Source of the DNA: Callaeas wilsoni
Lineage: Eukaryota; Chordata; Aves; Passeriformes; Callaeidae
Reading direction: 5' to 3'
Length of the DNA: 64,000 bases
NCBI GenBank assembly: GCA_013398955.1
Contig: VWPU01001232.1
Location: 1 to 64,000, forward strand
Below are positions 1 to 12,279 of this stretch, in pieces. The position numbers were made by a program, and so were the translations under genes. The notes beneath the pieces are model-generated. The model saw nothing but the letters and a program-made list of their open reading frames with translations, searched no databases and was not told where the DNA came from. Position 1 is the stretch's first letter, and the number at the start of each line of letters is the position of its first letter.

Positions 1-2660
1 TCCCTCTGCCTGCCGATGCCCAGTGCTGCAGAGCAGAGCTGGGATCAATACCACACTCCTGCTAAAACCAGTGTTGAGGCCACTGATTTGACACTGACTA
101 GAAAGAGAAGCAAAACTGACCTCATCGATTTTCATTTTCCAAGCAAAGGCAGTAAGTAAGGAGCAGACTAGCAGTGCCAAGAGCAAAAGACTAATTTGGT
201 GGGGGTTTTCTATTTTTAATTATATCACATTTAATATCCATGCTCTTGATCCTACAGAGGTTTAAGATTTCTTTGGGCCTACACGCTTGCATAAGGTTGT
301 GTGTGCATTTAAGAGATTGTAGGATTTAAGCCCAACTTTTTACTAAGTACTAGGTAAGCAAATTTGCTTAATAGGAATTTTAATTTGCCATTATCCCTTT
401 AAAAATGTATTTGTTCTCTGCTAAATAGTAATAAATTAGCCTAACAGCAATCATTTATATTTCTTTAGCATCTTGGAAGCATCTCAATACATCTTCACCA
501 ACCACAGCAGCCCAATGAAGCTAAATCAACTGCCACACATAGATCTGACAGGGCTTGGTTTGAAGATGCGGCCTTAGAGTAGAAAGCTTGAATTTTTCAC
601 TAACTCACTGAAAAAACATATTTATAATTTCAAGTAGGAGGGAAGACACACAGGAGCTCTGCAAGAAGAGTTTAATCTGGTGAAAGGAAGAATTCTTTCA
701 GCAGATTTTGTACCCTGCCCACTTACCCACCCTCCCTGCCACCACACTTCAGGAAATTCTCACACCTGGGCTTTGGCACACAGGCCCCAGTGCCTGCCCC
801 TGCACCACACCAGATCCTCCCAGCTCCAGAGGCGGGCACTCCTCCCAGGGCAGAGACGCAGCAGACCCAGGCCAGGCACAAGAGCCCGGGCCTGCCTGTA
901 TCCTTGGTGCTGGTTTCAACGGACAAGGACCAATCCTGGAGAAATCTGTGTTTCACAAGGAGTGCAAAGCTTTTATTCTGGGGCTTGCCTGCTCCCCGAG
1001 CTCCCTCCCCAAATGCAGAAGGGTATTATCTCCTGAGAAGAGGCTGGAGAGGTGACAGACACTAACCAGGCAGGCATCTCCGAACCGGAGCCCTAAAATG
1101 TCTGTATTTTGGCATTCCTCCTCTCCACCATAACCTGCAGCACGTATCACAATCCATTTCACTCCCAACACCATCCCTGGAGCAACACCACTGCAAAGGC
1201 AGGGAGGGGAAAGAACAGCAATGCCTAAAGAGGAACTGAGGCTGATCCAGGAAAAAACACACTGCCTCTCCCCAAAACAGCCACACTACTGTCCCCTCTC
1301 CTCACCGAACCGAGCTGTTCACTGGAGTGCAGCTGGATAGTAATGAAGGACTAGGTGGAAACAGATTTTTTGTTCTGCCTGGCCACGGACTGCTGGAGCC
1401 AGGGTCATTAGCTATGCACGGCAAGCAGGCAGCACTCCCTCATTAGCAGGCCACTCGTCTGCTCCAGCCACCTTCATTATTGGTTCAAAGGAGTGTGCCC
1501 AGCCATTATTGCCCTCTCCAGAAACTTAGCCTAATTGGCTTAGGAAAAGTACAGGTTAAGAGCATGAACGCCTCTGCAGCTAGCACAGTCTTGCCAAGTC
1601 ATGATTTTATGAGTTCAGGGAATTGCATATCCTCAGGTCCTGGAGTCTTCGGCACTGCACTTAACCTCACTTTCTCCATCAACTGAAGGGGACAGGAGGC
1701 TTCTAACCCTCATGGCTACAGGGGGAAAGAGTGGTCCTTAAAGGACTGCAAGCCAGATGGAATAAGTTCACAAGTTTTTTTCTCTTTATTCTTTGAATTT
1801 ACAGGCCATATCCCAGGGAAGAGTTAGCAATATAACTTCCACAAATGTGGAAAAACAGGCGTGTTTGCTCTGAGCCAGGAAGCAGCCAACCCCAGAGCCC
1901 ACCACACCGGGCAGTGAAGCTCTCTTTGTTCTCTGAAGCCACAGCACAGGCAGAGCACTGAGGCCAGGGAACCCCTGTTCCCAGGCACCAGCCAGCACCT
2001 GCAGCCCCCAGCCCACACCCACCCACCCCTGTAGGCAGGGCTGGTGTCACTCCATCCATCCTCACAATCCAACAATCGAGAGAGAGGAGGAACAAAGGCT
2101 AGGAGAGCCCCTTATCGAGGCACGACCAGCACTGAAACACACCCAGCAAAGCATACCTTCACTTCCCGAGCCGTTCCTGTTCAAATGATCGAACATCCAC
2201 AGTTCTCAGGCTTCTGCAGAGGTTTCTCTCCCCTAAAGCTGAAGTAACACATCAGAACTGGTCCCCCAGTTCCTCCTGGCTTGCACACCTCTCCCCAATG
2301 CCCAGACTACCCCAGCTCCTCTGGTCAGCGTGGTTTATTACCTCATTAACCAGTTCCAGGTGCTGCAATGCCCACCTGCTGAGCCTCCCTGTTGGTGCCA
2401 CCTGTTTGCAATTACCAGAGATGAGCCAGGGACATTACTGGTGGGCTACCCCCACCCTGGCCTTGCCACCACCAGAAATTTGGGCCCTAACACATCTCAG
2501 CTGTCCACTCCTTTCGAGGCCTCTTGAAATCCTGACTGGATTTCAACCTTGCAACCCAAATTCACAGAACTGGTGAGGTTTGCCCAGTCTCCTGGTGTTA
2601 AAAACAGGATTAGGGGTTGGCTTTTGTATGGGGAGCGATTAATTAGTTAATGAGTTTATG
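1..2660. other. Unique non-coding sequence, no gene seen
   Basis: No exon, RNA gene or recognisable transposon was found here. The first 620 bases are AT-rich (poly-T and TTTAAT-type stretches around 190-470). From about 700 to 2580 the sequence is GC-moderate, with short overlapping ORFs in several frames on both strands. That pattern is expected from GC-rich non-coding DNA, and none shows a recognisable domain. The last 60 bases (2635-2690) turn strongly AT-rich and lead into the LTR-like element. Confidence 0.6.
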
Positions 2661-2677
2661 TGTTTATAAGTTAATTG

Positions 2678-3092
2678 TGATGTTAAAGTTTATTGTTCTA
2701 TTGTTAAAAGGGACCCAAGATGGCGCCTGGAGGAATGGGGGAACCTTCCAGAAGCTGAGGCAAGGAGGGAGGGGCACTGGGAGGAGCCAAATTACCATAA
2801 GGGGATGACACATGTGACTCCATTGGCTCGAGATTGCCCAATCAACAGCCATTAGAAACACACGGGCCAATTAGTAATGCCCAAGGGGGCGGGGTTGAGG
2901 AGGAGGGCCGCCCCACCGGCAGGTATAAAACTTGGTGCTCCCACCTAGTGGGTGTGAGTCTTGGCATAGTTTATGGTGGTTGAGTGCTCTGTGTGGTTCT
3001 CTTTGCCTTGCAGTTTGTTGCTTTAGATCCCCAACTGTAATTTCATTTTTTGGATTAAATCCAATATTAATAAATCTTTAAATTTTTAATTG
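2678..3092 (+). mobile_element. LTR-like retroviral promoter element, probable endogenous retrovirus LTR
   Basis: This block has the signal order of a retroviral LTR read on the + strand. It contains a YY1-like AAGATGGCGCC (2717-2727), an inverted CCAAT box (2822-2826), two direct CCAAT boxes (2838-2842, 2867-2871), a GC box GGGGGCGGGG (2885-2894) and a TATA box TATAAAA (2924-2930). The poly(A) signals ATTAAA (3054-3059) and AATAAA (3069-3074) follow about 130-145 bp later, which fits a short R region. The exact ends are unresolved. A 7-bp TTAATTG repeat flanks 2678-3085, but it lies in AT-rich DNA and the right end is not CA, so it is weak evidence. No gag, pol or env frame follows within the next 1.5 kb, so it is solo or truncated. 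The alternative is an ordinary host TATA promoter. The family could not be named. Confidence 0.55.
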
Positions 3093-3360
3093 GCTGGCTC
3101 GTTTTTGATACTGAGGCCTGTACTCTAGGCAGACACTTGCCTTGGTGTTTGTTAGGGGTTAGGATTTTTCCTTTTGTTTCTTTCTCTTGGGGAATTTTGT
3201 CCCATTTGTTGCTAAGAGACAATAATGACCAGTAGTTAAAAGAGACAAAAGATGTACCTACCAAGGAGAAGAGCTGTGCACCTGGCTGCACGTCTCTTAT
3301 CTGAGGGGTTTCTCTTGGAGAGGCAGAGGTACCAGCGAGCTTTGGGCTGGGGAAAAGGGG
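3093..3360. other. Spacer between LTR-like promoter and CpG-rich block
   Basis: This is a T-rich to mixed stretch (TTTTTCCTTTTGTTTCTTTCTC at 3165-3186) that changes near 3245 to moderately GC-rich sequence. It may be untranslated leader of an endogenous retrovirus or host sequence. I could not recognise a convincing tRNA primer-binding site after the poly(A) signal. TGGCTGGCTCG at 3091 begins with TGG but does not match a tRNA 3' end known to me. Confidence 0.35.
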
Positions 3361-3380
3361 GTTGGGTGCAGCTCCCAGCT

Positions 3381-3830
3381 CTGCTGCTCCCTCGGCGTCA
3401 GAGGGGGAGAGAGGCTGCGGTCGCTGCGGGGAGAGTTCGCCACCAGCTCCGTCTCCTGCTGCCTTCTCCTACCGGGAGCGAAGCTCTGCTTGTGGGAGCG
3501 GCTGTTGCACGGGAGCCTTATTAGCACCCCGCCTCGGTAAAAAAGGAGCCTTCGCCATCTGCTCGGGTGCCTCAGGGGGAACCCCGGAACCCCGGGCCCT
3601 TTCCCTCTCCAGAGGAGCCTCTCCCGGCCGTGTTCAGGAGCCGGGCTGCTGCTGCCCAGCCCCACCGCTTCTCTGCCACTGCTCCGGCTTTTTTGGCTAC
3701 ACTGCAGCTGTGCACCCGGAAGGCGCTGGGCGCGGGCAGGGCCGCGCGGGCTCTGCGCGCTCGGCTGCGGCTGCCCCCGCGCCCGCTGCTCGTTTGCCTC
3801 GTTCTGCGCTCATACGCCTCAAGAACTGGT
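3381..3830. promoter_or_regulatory. CpG-rich block (CpG-island-like)
   Basis: By eye there are about 40 CpG dinucleotides in roughly 450 bp, with GC content far above the surroundings. The densest part is 3725-3795, with repeated GCGCGG and CGCGC strings. Elsewhere the window is CpG-poor, as expected of methylated vertebrate DNA. The block starts about 450 bp downstream of the TATA box of the LTR-like element. It is either leader or internal sequence of a retroviral insertion that has kept its CpGs, or a host CpG island acting as a promoter. Long open frames cross it (for example 3362-3880 on +), but they are alanine-, arginine-, proline- and serine-rich products of GC-rich DNA and match no known protein. 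Confidence 0.55.
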
Positions 3831-3899
3831 ACTCCTTTTCCCTAGCTTCGCCTGAAAGCCCCTTAGTTTCAGAGTTATAATGATTCGGAGGGAAGAGGG

Positions 3900-4657
3900 T
3901 CATTTTCTCCATTCCAAGGGAGGTTCCCGCCTTCCTTGGCAGACACCTCGCTTTCAAGCCAAGACCGTGTTAGGGGTCTGTTTGAACCTTCATTACAAGT
4001 CCAGGCTGAGATGATCTGCTGAGAACTCAAGCAGACTGAAATGGATGGGAGAACTAGCACTGTCAAGCTCATCTTGCAGCCTATTTCTTTCTTGCATCAT
4101 TCTGATAAAAGTCCCTGTAAATTCCTAGAAGAAATTTAATTTTTTACATTGGCATACGATGCAGAGGATTGTGTTTAGGGATTTTTTGATAGTAGTGGTC
4201 ACACAAGCTTCCCTTTGTTTCTTCCAATAGCCAATGTCTTACTCTCTGGATAGAGACCAATCTATAACACAGGCCTCGTCCGTCTTTCTAGACCAGATCA
4301 GAAATTTTTCCTCAACAATTGCTTACAACCAAAATAAAATAATCAATTGTATTCATTTAAATCAACCATCTCAGAAAATGCTAATGTCACACAATCTGTT
4401 CAATAGCCTTTCCATTTAAAAAAATGAAACAAAGCATTTTAAGAAGTCTAAAACGCCTTGTTCAAAATTATTTTCCCCAACACAATCATTTGGTTTGTAT
4501 TTTAAAAATACTGGCAAGCTGCAAAGGCTGAAATAGAAATGAAATGTTTAATTTTGGAAGAACATATGCTTCATCAGAATTTTTAACATTCATTTTGGAG
4601 TCAAGAGAAAAACTGATGCCACAGACTTTCCTGTCGAAAGGAAAACTCACTTCTTTG
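3900..4657. other. Unique AT-rich sequence, no gene seen
   Basis: This stretch between the CpG-rich block and the first solo LTR is progressively AT-rich (4130-4500). No repeat family was recognised and no coding frame is supported. Confidence 0.5.
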
Positions 4658-4661
4658 CTAG

Positions 4662-5153
4662 TGTCAGGAAAATAATCTACCAACACCAGAGGTTTATGTC
4701 CAAAAAGGAGACAGAGGAGTCCCATTACTTTATTCGAATAAAGGGAGAGGCCATGGGGCATTCCCCTGGAGTCTCTCAAATTTTTGGAGGATGCAGCCTC
4801 CTTTTTATCCTCATTTCCCAACCGCATTTTCCCTCTCTCTTTCCCCACTGGCTGAGGTACTTGAGGGGTACAGACTTCCCGGACGCCTAATTCCTAAGAT
4901 TCCTTTGTAATGTATACCCCCCTTGCCTTTTTTAAAAATTTCTATGGAATTGATGGTTTTCCCCATTGTTTCTTTCATCTTTTGTTATTTAATTTCATTT
5001 AGTAGCAGACCTACTGTTTACTGATAAAGACAAATCTCTCCATTCATCAATCAGTGGAATCCTTCCCATTGTTTCTTTTATCTCTTAGTGCTAGTTTTTA
5101 TCTACCAGCAGGCCCACAGCTTATTTGTAAAGACAAGTGCTTCATTCCTTTCA
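4662..5153 (-). mobile_element. Solo endogenous-retrovirus LTR, copy 1
   Basis: This 492-bp element begins TGTCAGGAAA and ends CCTTTCA on the + strand, so it is bounded by TG...CA. It is flanked by perfect 4-bp direct repeats CTAG (4658-4661 and 5154-5157), as expected of a target-site duplication. Read on the minus strand it has a TATA-like ATAAAA (complement of 4803-4808) followed by AATAAA (complement of 4729-4734) in normal LTR order. The CCAAT box present in the sister copy at 36.8 kb is changed here to CCAGT (near 4848). A roughly 100-bp stretch near the U3 end is tandemly duplicated. There is no internal retroviral sequence, so this is a solo LTR left by recombination. A 4-bp duplication is typical of class I (ERV1/gamma-like) elements; the family name is not assigned. 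Confidence 0.85.
4957..5153 (-). repeat. Tandem duplication of about 100 bp inside solo LTR copy 1
   Basis: CCCCATTGTTTCTTTCATC (from 4961) and CCCATTGTTTCTTTTATC (from 5065) start two divergent copies with a period near 103 bp. Each goes on to an AGCAG(A/G)CC motif and a TAAAGACAA motif, then ends with TTCATTC-like or CCATTC-like sequence. The sister LTR at 36635-37032 has this segment once, which accounts for most of the 94-bp length difference. Duplicated U3 segments in LTRs often act as enhancer repeats; that role is not shown here. Confidence 0.7.
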
Positions 5154-5157
5154 CTAG

Positions 5158-6163
5158 TCCTAATATTTATCACTTGTGCTCAGTGTTACCAAAATGCAGA
5201 AATGCTTTTCCCTTGCCGTGCGAATGAGGGGAGCTGTGTTCCAGAGCTGCCCCACTCCAGCCCAGGGCAGAGGCGCTCCAGGCCCCTGGGAATCGCTGGC
5301 TCCCTGGGAAAGGCGCTGGCCCTGGAGGTGGCAGCCCGAGGTGGTGGCAGCCCCGGCAGGAGTGGGCAGAGCAGAGGGCGATGGATCAGCCGTGGGGATG
5401 GACTGCTGTCAGGGGCTGGCCCTTGGCAGGCAAAGCGATGGATCCGCTGGGGCTGATTTAATTGAATCCCAATCCTACAGGCGTCCTCCAGAGACACGAG
5501 CTGGACACAGCTACCCCCGCCTTTGGCACAGGAGTGCTGCTTTTGTTTGAAAGCACTTCTTTCCCAGAATAGTTTAAAAGTGATTAGCAACTGGCAGGTA
5601 AACAAGTGACTGAAAGCTTGGTTACGCATTGTAATTCAAATCTGGGGTTAGCACATCTCTGCTCTCCCTTCACACATGCTGGAGGGACCAGGGAAATGGG
5701 ACAGAAGGCCTGGATGGGTGTGAAGCTTCTCAGGCAGGGCAAGAGCAAGGAGCAGGAGCACATGGCCTTCCCATCTCCCCTCCAAAACACAGTCCCTGGA
5801 ATGAGCTGGCAGAACCAGCTCTGGCTGCTGTGCACCACGAGGTTATTCAGCCTGGAACAGCACCCGTGGGTGATCAGTCCCTGCCTACAGGAGCAGGAGG
5901 CACCCACCAACCTTCCACAGCCAGGGGATGGAGAAGGGGATGCAGAGGAGATAACAAAATCTGTGCCTGATTCTGTATAAGCAGCTCCAGCTTTCTCACC
6001 AGAGAAGAGGTAACGAGTTTGCTGTTCATGTCCCGGTGAGCACCAGAGTTAAAGGGCTTTTTGGAAAAGGCATGTAGAAAGAGGAATGCTTAAAATGACG
6101 CATGGACAAGAAATCCTTCCCCATTCCTATCATGGTCTTGTTGATGATGAAAACGCTAAGTTA
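5158..6163. other. Unique non-coding sequence, no gene seen
   Basis: A GC-moderate stretch between the first solo LTR and the first CR1 fragment. Several short overlapping ORFs lie on both strands at 5180-5980, none with a recognisable domain or coding character. Confidence 0.5.
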
Positions 6164-6305
6164 ATAGAATCATAGAATGGTTTGGGATGGAAGGGACCTT
6201 AAAGATCATCCAGTTCCACCCCCCTGCCATGGGCAGGGACACCTTCCACCGGACCAGGTTGCCCCCAGCCCAACCCAACTTGACCATGAAGTTGTTCCAG
6301 AATAG
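6164..6305 (-). mobile_element. CR1 LINE 3'-end fragment
   Basis: The + strand starts ATAGAATCATAGAATGG and continues GAAGGGACCTTAAAGATCAT and CCTGCCATGGGCAGGGACAC. This is the reverse complement of the highly conserved avian CR1 3' end, including the octamer-type terminal repeat, so the element lies on the minus strand. It is 5'-truncated, and similarity fades after about 6300. CR1 copies usually insert by target-primed reverse transcription and truncate at the 5' end, which this fits. No coding part is retained. Confidence 0.9.
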
Positions 6306-7379
6306 AGAGGTGGGTTAGTGTGCAGTCCCCATCCCCTCTTTCAAGTACTCCTGCCTCAATGAAGTGTTTGAGGTGTGGGCCCTGCAGAAAGGGGCAGCTC
6401 CTGCCAGAAAAAGAGGAGTGCACAGTCACCTCATAGTGTAATTAGTCACCTAATACAGACACCTAACAGGTGTAGAGTTGACACAGCCAGAGTTGACTCA
6501 CAAGAGCTTGGCGTGTACACCACTTTCCTCACACCCCAACAGGCTGCAGGGCAGGAAAGGACTGACAGTGTTTGTCTCCTGTGATATTTGCAATTTTCCC
6601 TTTTCCTACCCTCTCAGAGAAGAGGAAGAGTCAAGGTCCAGTCCTTATACAACCATCCCCAAGCAGTGCCCACTGAGACCTGAGCATTTCTGTCTCTTTT
6701 GGTAGTGCCTGCATCCCTCAGAAAGACGAAACGCCCCCAGCACGAAGCGGGCTCTGCAGCAGGGGCAGGAGCTTTGCTCCCACAGCTGGTGGCAGACACC
6801 ATCCCCTGAAGTTCCGAGCCTGTCTGCAGGCACAGGCACGCACTCGCCTCGGAGCCGTGGGGGTCCCCCAAACACCCGTGCATTAGCCTGCTCTCAGGGG
6901 ACAAACAGCTCCTGAGTCACTGCACAGCCTTCAAACACGGGCTTTGTGCACTGGGTTATAAAAAGATGAGGAAAGAAGTCTTGAAAACACTGGGTTTTTT
7001 CATCTTTTAGCGAGGTGGCATGGGAAGGGGTGGGGATCGTGTGTCTCAGTGGTGGAACAGTTCATGAGGCCCACAAGCTTCCCTGAAAGGAGGCAAGGCA
7101 GCCCTAGAGAGATCAATCGCAATTTTATCTACCCTTTTCAAGTTCTCATTTCTTTTTATCCCGTACTGCCAGATAAAAATCTCTGCCTCAAACATGGGTA
7201 AGGAGATAGAGCTTTATTATACCATTCCAAAAACATTAGACGCTGTAGGCTTCGCCCTTTTATGAGTTCACTTTGCTGGCACTTCCCTCTCTGCCCCCCC
7301 AAATCTCTTCCCTTTAATATTTTTTCTCTCCAAATCAGAACAACAGGCACAAAACTAATTATGTGATATTTCAGATCCA
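6306..7379. other. Unique non-coding sequence, no gene seen
   Basis: No repeat family, RNA gene or supported exon was recognised. Short frames around 6375-6900 on both strands overlap one another and are treated as chance. Confidence 0.5.
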
Positions 7380-7490
7380 TGTTGTGTTAATGGCACCAGA
7401 TCGCGTGTGACATTTCCGACTTGTTAGACTATTATTCTCGCTTATTGTTATCTCTGCTGCTCTGAACACAGGCTCAGGGCTTTATATCCC
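7380..7490. promoter_or_regulatory. Candidate conserved non-coding element
   Basis: A transposon-free block with TTAATGGCACC, ACTTGTTAGACTATTATTCTCG and TTATTGTTATC (GATA-like TTATC). Its balanced composition, lack of microsatellite decay and motif spacing look like vertebrate conserved non-coding DNA. This is inference from appearance only; no alignment was possible. Confidence 0.2.
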
Positions 7491-10400
7491 CCCCATGCAC
7501 CAGGCTCCCGCCCCCCCTTCCCTCTCTTGTTCTCATTTATCAGTGTGTGAGGATCTGTGGAATATTAAACTGGGCCATGCCGGATGGCTCACTCAGCTCA
7601 TTGTGGGCACTGGTGGAAGGGAAGGTAGAGATGGCAGAGCAGAGAAGGCAGGGAAAAGCAAATGCCAGAGGGGATTTGTGGGGAGAAGCCACCATAGCAA
7701 GGGCCAGCCCAGGGGAATCACTGACTTTAGGCAGAGTTGTGTCAGGATGTGAGATGTCCATTCCTCAGGTGACCTTCCAGAGATGGCTGCCCATCTCACC
7801 TGCCTTGTATTCTCCAAGGGTGGACCGGAATCCATGGGAGACCCTTCTGCTGTAGCTTCATTCTCCCACAGGCCTTGCTTGAAGAGACAAAATTGTTCCT
7901 TCTGCTTAGACCTGTGGGTGCAGCCTTAGGCAGCAGAGGCAGCAGACTGAGCCTTCCATTGAGCCCCAGGGCTGCCTCTGAGGGTGACAGCTGGTGGGCC
8001 CTGTCCCACCAACAGCCTCTGCTGCTGACCATAAACCCAGAGAGGGCCTTTAGCTCTGGCCACAGAGATGGAAGCCGAGGTCCAGAAGCTCCAACAGCCC
8101 AGTGAACATCAGCTGCTTTGCAGCTGCAGCACGAGGCAGAACAAATGGCAAGAGTTCATCAAGGGGTGCTGCTGCCACCACACGCCTACCAGGCAAATAT
8201 CTGCGATGCCACCTCAGGGATTGGACTTCTTGAGGGAATATCATGGTGCAGCTGTTGCCCCTTTAGGGCCAGTTCATGGTCCCAGGGGTTCAGGGGAATA
8301 CGCAATCATTACACATAGTTCTAGCTGCTCCTCCACCTGCCTGAAGAGCTCCCATATCCCGAGGACTGCTGAAGGTATTGGCCCGAATACTGCCATCCTT
8401 TTGTTTCACTTCCTGACTGATTGTGCTCCTGGGTCTCTTTAGTCACACAAACACAGCAGCTGATTTGTCTCCATGCAGCACTCAGTGAGATGGCGGCTGC
8501 CAAGTTCCTCCTGCTGATACAGGCAGTGTGATCATGCCAGCACTGAGACTACGGGGAAAAGACTGAGAGGGTGCTCTTGCCTCCACTCCTGCTTGCTGAG
8601 GCTTCCCAGCATGCCACAAATCGCTCTTCCCTCCCCATCCAAATTCCCCCACTCCCTTCCAACCTCTCCCTTGTTCCTGCTCCTTATGTGGTGACCCTGT
8701 GCAGCCAGTGAGCAGCACTCCAGACAAAGCCCACGTGCCTGGCTCCAACCCGTAGGTCCATGAAACTCCTTCTGCCCCGTCAAAGTGTGTCAGGAGAGAT
8801 CTATATTGGTAACTAAGCCAGGGCCAGAGCCCAGGCGTCAGACACTGTCACGGCCATCCAAGCCAGGACATGCTTCCCTGGCCTGCTCCAGCCAGCGCTC
8901 TCCCAGAGGATCCTGGCCACAGTTCAGGGGATGGCACGAGCCAGGGCACTGTCACCAGTGACCTGCATGGGAGAGGCCAGAGTTTAGTTGTATCAGTACA
9001 AACCACACCACATCACACCCCTGCAGGACCAGACTGGATCCTGGCTTGTTACATTTACTAGAATACATACAGCCTTGGTACAAATGAGGTTTAGAGAGGA
9101 ATCTTGCCAGGAATATAATCTCCAGCTTCGTTCCTCTAGGGCTCAATCCAAGGATAGTTTGCAATCATGTACTGCTCCCTCTGTGCCAAGGAGCTGGGAG
9201 GGGGTGCAATACCAAAACCTGAACATTTGAGCTAAATTGCTTTGTATAACTCTGAGTCTCTGTCTTGGTTTAAGCTCCATCCAACTCTAATGCCACCGGC
9301 ATGGCTGGAAGTCACCTGGACTTCCGACCATGGGAACCCTCGTAAGGGCCATAGGTGAGGCCACAGACACAGGCAGGGCTCTGCGAGTTGCCAGACAGGA
9401 CTCGCTTGTCCCTATGAGCCTGTAGGTTGGCAGCTGTCTAGCAGACACACGGAGACCTGAAATAAACTTCAGCTGGGACTAGGCTGCTTCCAGCAGCATC
9501 TGCAGGGATCTGCTGCAGGAACAGCTTGGCGGGCACTGCTCATGGGAATGGTGCTGTGCCACTGCGCTGTGCGCTCGGGGGCCCCAGGCAAGCAGCAATT
9601 AGTGGGATTTCTGTGCAACAATTCCTGTCCAGAGACACTCTGTCAGCCCTCCTGGTTCATAACTCACTGAAACTCTCACTCTGAGCAGCTCCAGGTCCAG
9701 CTCCATGACTGCATTCTCATGGGCTCTCTACCTCTGTCTTGAAAAGAAGGACTAGCCCCTTGCACGCCCTGCCCGAACACCCATCTGTGCTCTCTGCCTG
9801 CTCCCAGACCGCTCTGCACCATGCCCCGGTCTCCATGTCACCGCTCCTCCCTGGAACAGCTGCAGCACAATATGCTCCACAGCTTGTCAAGGGGGATGGG
9901 AGGAGGAGCAGCAAGATATAAATAAATAAATGAAAATACGTCTCGTTTAATCCTTTTATCACTATACTTCTTCCAGTCATTTACAGAGATAATAATCGCC
10001 CAGACTCTGCAGGAAGCACTGATGGAAGCAAGCACAGAAATCTCGTGGCAGCACCCTACTCTCTCATCTGCTGTCACTTGGGTGTGAGGCAAGAAAACAA
10101 ATCTTTACAGAGGGCAGCCCAAGAGTTAGTCCCAGTGGGGCTGGCTGGCAGGTGAGCAGGATCAGGGTCAGCAGGGCATGGAAAAGGGGAAAAAAAGGGG
10201 AAGCAGAAGAGAATCAGAAGCCAAGCTATAGAAGGAGGGGAAATGCAAAGAGAGGGAGCAAACTAAAACAGCACCCTGGTATCAAGGAACGGAGTGAGAG
10301 AGGGAAGAGATGATACAGCACGCATGTCACTTGAAAGCCTATCAGTAAAATGCTGCTTGCCTTGGAGATGGACCAAAGGCCAAAGCACTGCTCCATGCCA

Positions 10401-12279
10401 GGGTCTGGAAGCCCTGCCCGGGGCTCCTGCCTGCTCTGTCCCAGGGTATGGGAATGGGTGCCCTGCTGTGCCCCCAGCAGGGCCAACGCTGCCCCGGGAT
10501 GGACTGATGGCCACCAGGGTCTCTGCTGCGTTCAGCAAGGAAGTGGGAGAGAACAATGTCCCTCTGGGCAAGGGCAAGAGAACCACAGCAGGTTCCTCCT
10601 GGGGGAAGTGGGCTTTGAGCTGGCCTAAAGCCACCAAACACGGCAGTGGGGAGAGCTCAGAATGTCACCTCTTAGCACGTGGTGACTCAAGTGCTCCCAC
10701 ATAAAATGGCAGCTGTCTCTTCCAGTAAACAGATGCCTTTGTGGCTGGCTCTAAAGGGCAGCGGATCAAGGTCATCTTTCCCAAGGTTTAGCCATCTCTT
10801 TCCTTTCCCTTCAGATTTGCTAATATGGTACATCAGTCAGCTGGCTCTTCAACACATCTCTCCCAGTCACATCGATTCACACATTGATTTGTTTAAGTGC
10901 AGCACCAAATGCAACCCCATTCTTCATGTGTTCTTCCCACCTTGGGGAGTCCCCTAGCAGACCCCAAAGGTGCCTGTCCCCCATGAAGAGCCCCCATCCT
11001 CTGGGTGCCAGCTGGGCCTGTGACCTGCAGCACCCAGGAGAAAGGACCTTCCATCCAGGAAACATCAGGTACCTCTGGGTGTGATTTTTTATTTCCTGCA
11101 GTACTAAGATCTACAGTGCCATGCCAGGAAAACAAGTTATTCTCTGCCTTAGCTTTATCCTGCCATAAAGTGTCACCATGGGAAGGCTTAGGGAGCTGTG
11201 CATACAAGGACTGCACGTGCTTTGAAGGAAGATCCCTGTCTGCAGACCACTGGCTCCTGCCCAGGGTTCCCAAGCATCGGCTGGGCCATGGGGAAGCTGC
11301 CTCTGGCTTCTCTCCAGGGGGAAAACCTTCCCGGGAGGGTCAAGCTGAGATTTCTCAGGCAATCCTTGCTGAACACGAGGGTTTCAGCCTCTTCACTTCC
11401 TTCAGGGCCCTTCCATGAGCCCAGTCAACTGCAAGCCTGAGGGGCAGTGGCCACTCCACATGTCCTGAACAGATCTTTGTGCATCGAGAGTGTTTTCTAA
11501 GCAAAAAATGCCAGTGGTTCCTTCTGCCTGTCCCCATAGGGAGAGGCAGTGCCCCAAGAGAGTGACAGGGGAAAACAGAGCTGCTTATTCCAATGTGCTC
11601 CTACACGGGAGTGTTATCAGTGCTGAGAACATTCCATGGAACCAAAGAACAGCTGAAAACAGAGCAAAAAACAAACCCTCAGAGAGCAGCTTTCCTGTTC
11701 CTGACAAGGACATTCAGTTGATCACCAAATGTCACCTCTGCCTCAGCCCTCAGGTCCCTTGGGCTCCTGATTTTATTCCCTAGCTTGGTGAGGAGGCCGT
11801 ACAGATGGGTTTGGGGAGGAAGTGACAGGGGAAGGCTGCTCTGGCTGGCTCTGTCCCCTGCCTAGCACACACTGCCTGCCCTGGCTTTAGGTCTGATGCC
11901 AGGGGAGTGACACACAGCCATGTTGTGTTTCCCCCATGCATTTCCAGGGGACCCTCATAAAATCTGACCTTCATGCTACAGACTTGTGACTGATTGCTGA
12001 GTAAGTCATTTCCTCCTGGCTGATTTAGCAGGGACTGTCCACAGAGCTGCAGTTTGTCTGGGTTAGAGGAATTCATCAGGCAGCAGCACGGCCCACCTGC
12101 CTGTCTGCTCTCATTCCCATCTCCGTGGCCATTCCCTGCTCGCTGCCCCCAGCAGTCCTGCCCTCTTTCTCCCAAGCAGCCCTGAGCTGTGAGGAGGGGG
12201 AGAAGTCAAGCAGGGAAAGAGGTGCTGGGCTGCCTCTGCTCTTTCCCTGTCATAAAGCTCTCAGGGCCAGCTTTGCAGT
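7491..12279. other. Unique non-coding sequence with short A/T and purine tracts
   Basis: No gene is supported. Minor features are an (AAAT)n-like stretch at 9917-9932 and a purine-rich patch at 10180-10260 with repeated AAAAGGGGAA motifs. Overlapping ORFs at 7495-8503, 10226-10704 and 11005-11440 occur in many frames on both strands, are low in recognisable motifs, and are treated as chance frames in GC-moderate DNA. Confidence 0.5.

Noticed and set aside
3362..3880. 172-codon open frame in the CpG-rich block
   Set aside because: Ala/Arg/Pro/Ser-rich product of high GC; not a retroviral gag and not similar to any family I recognise.
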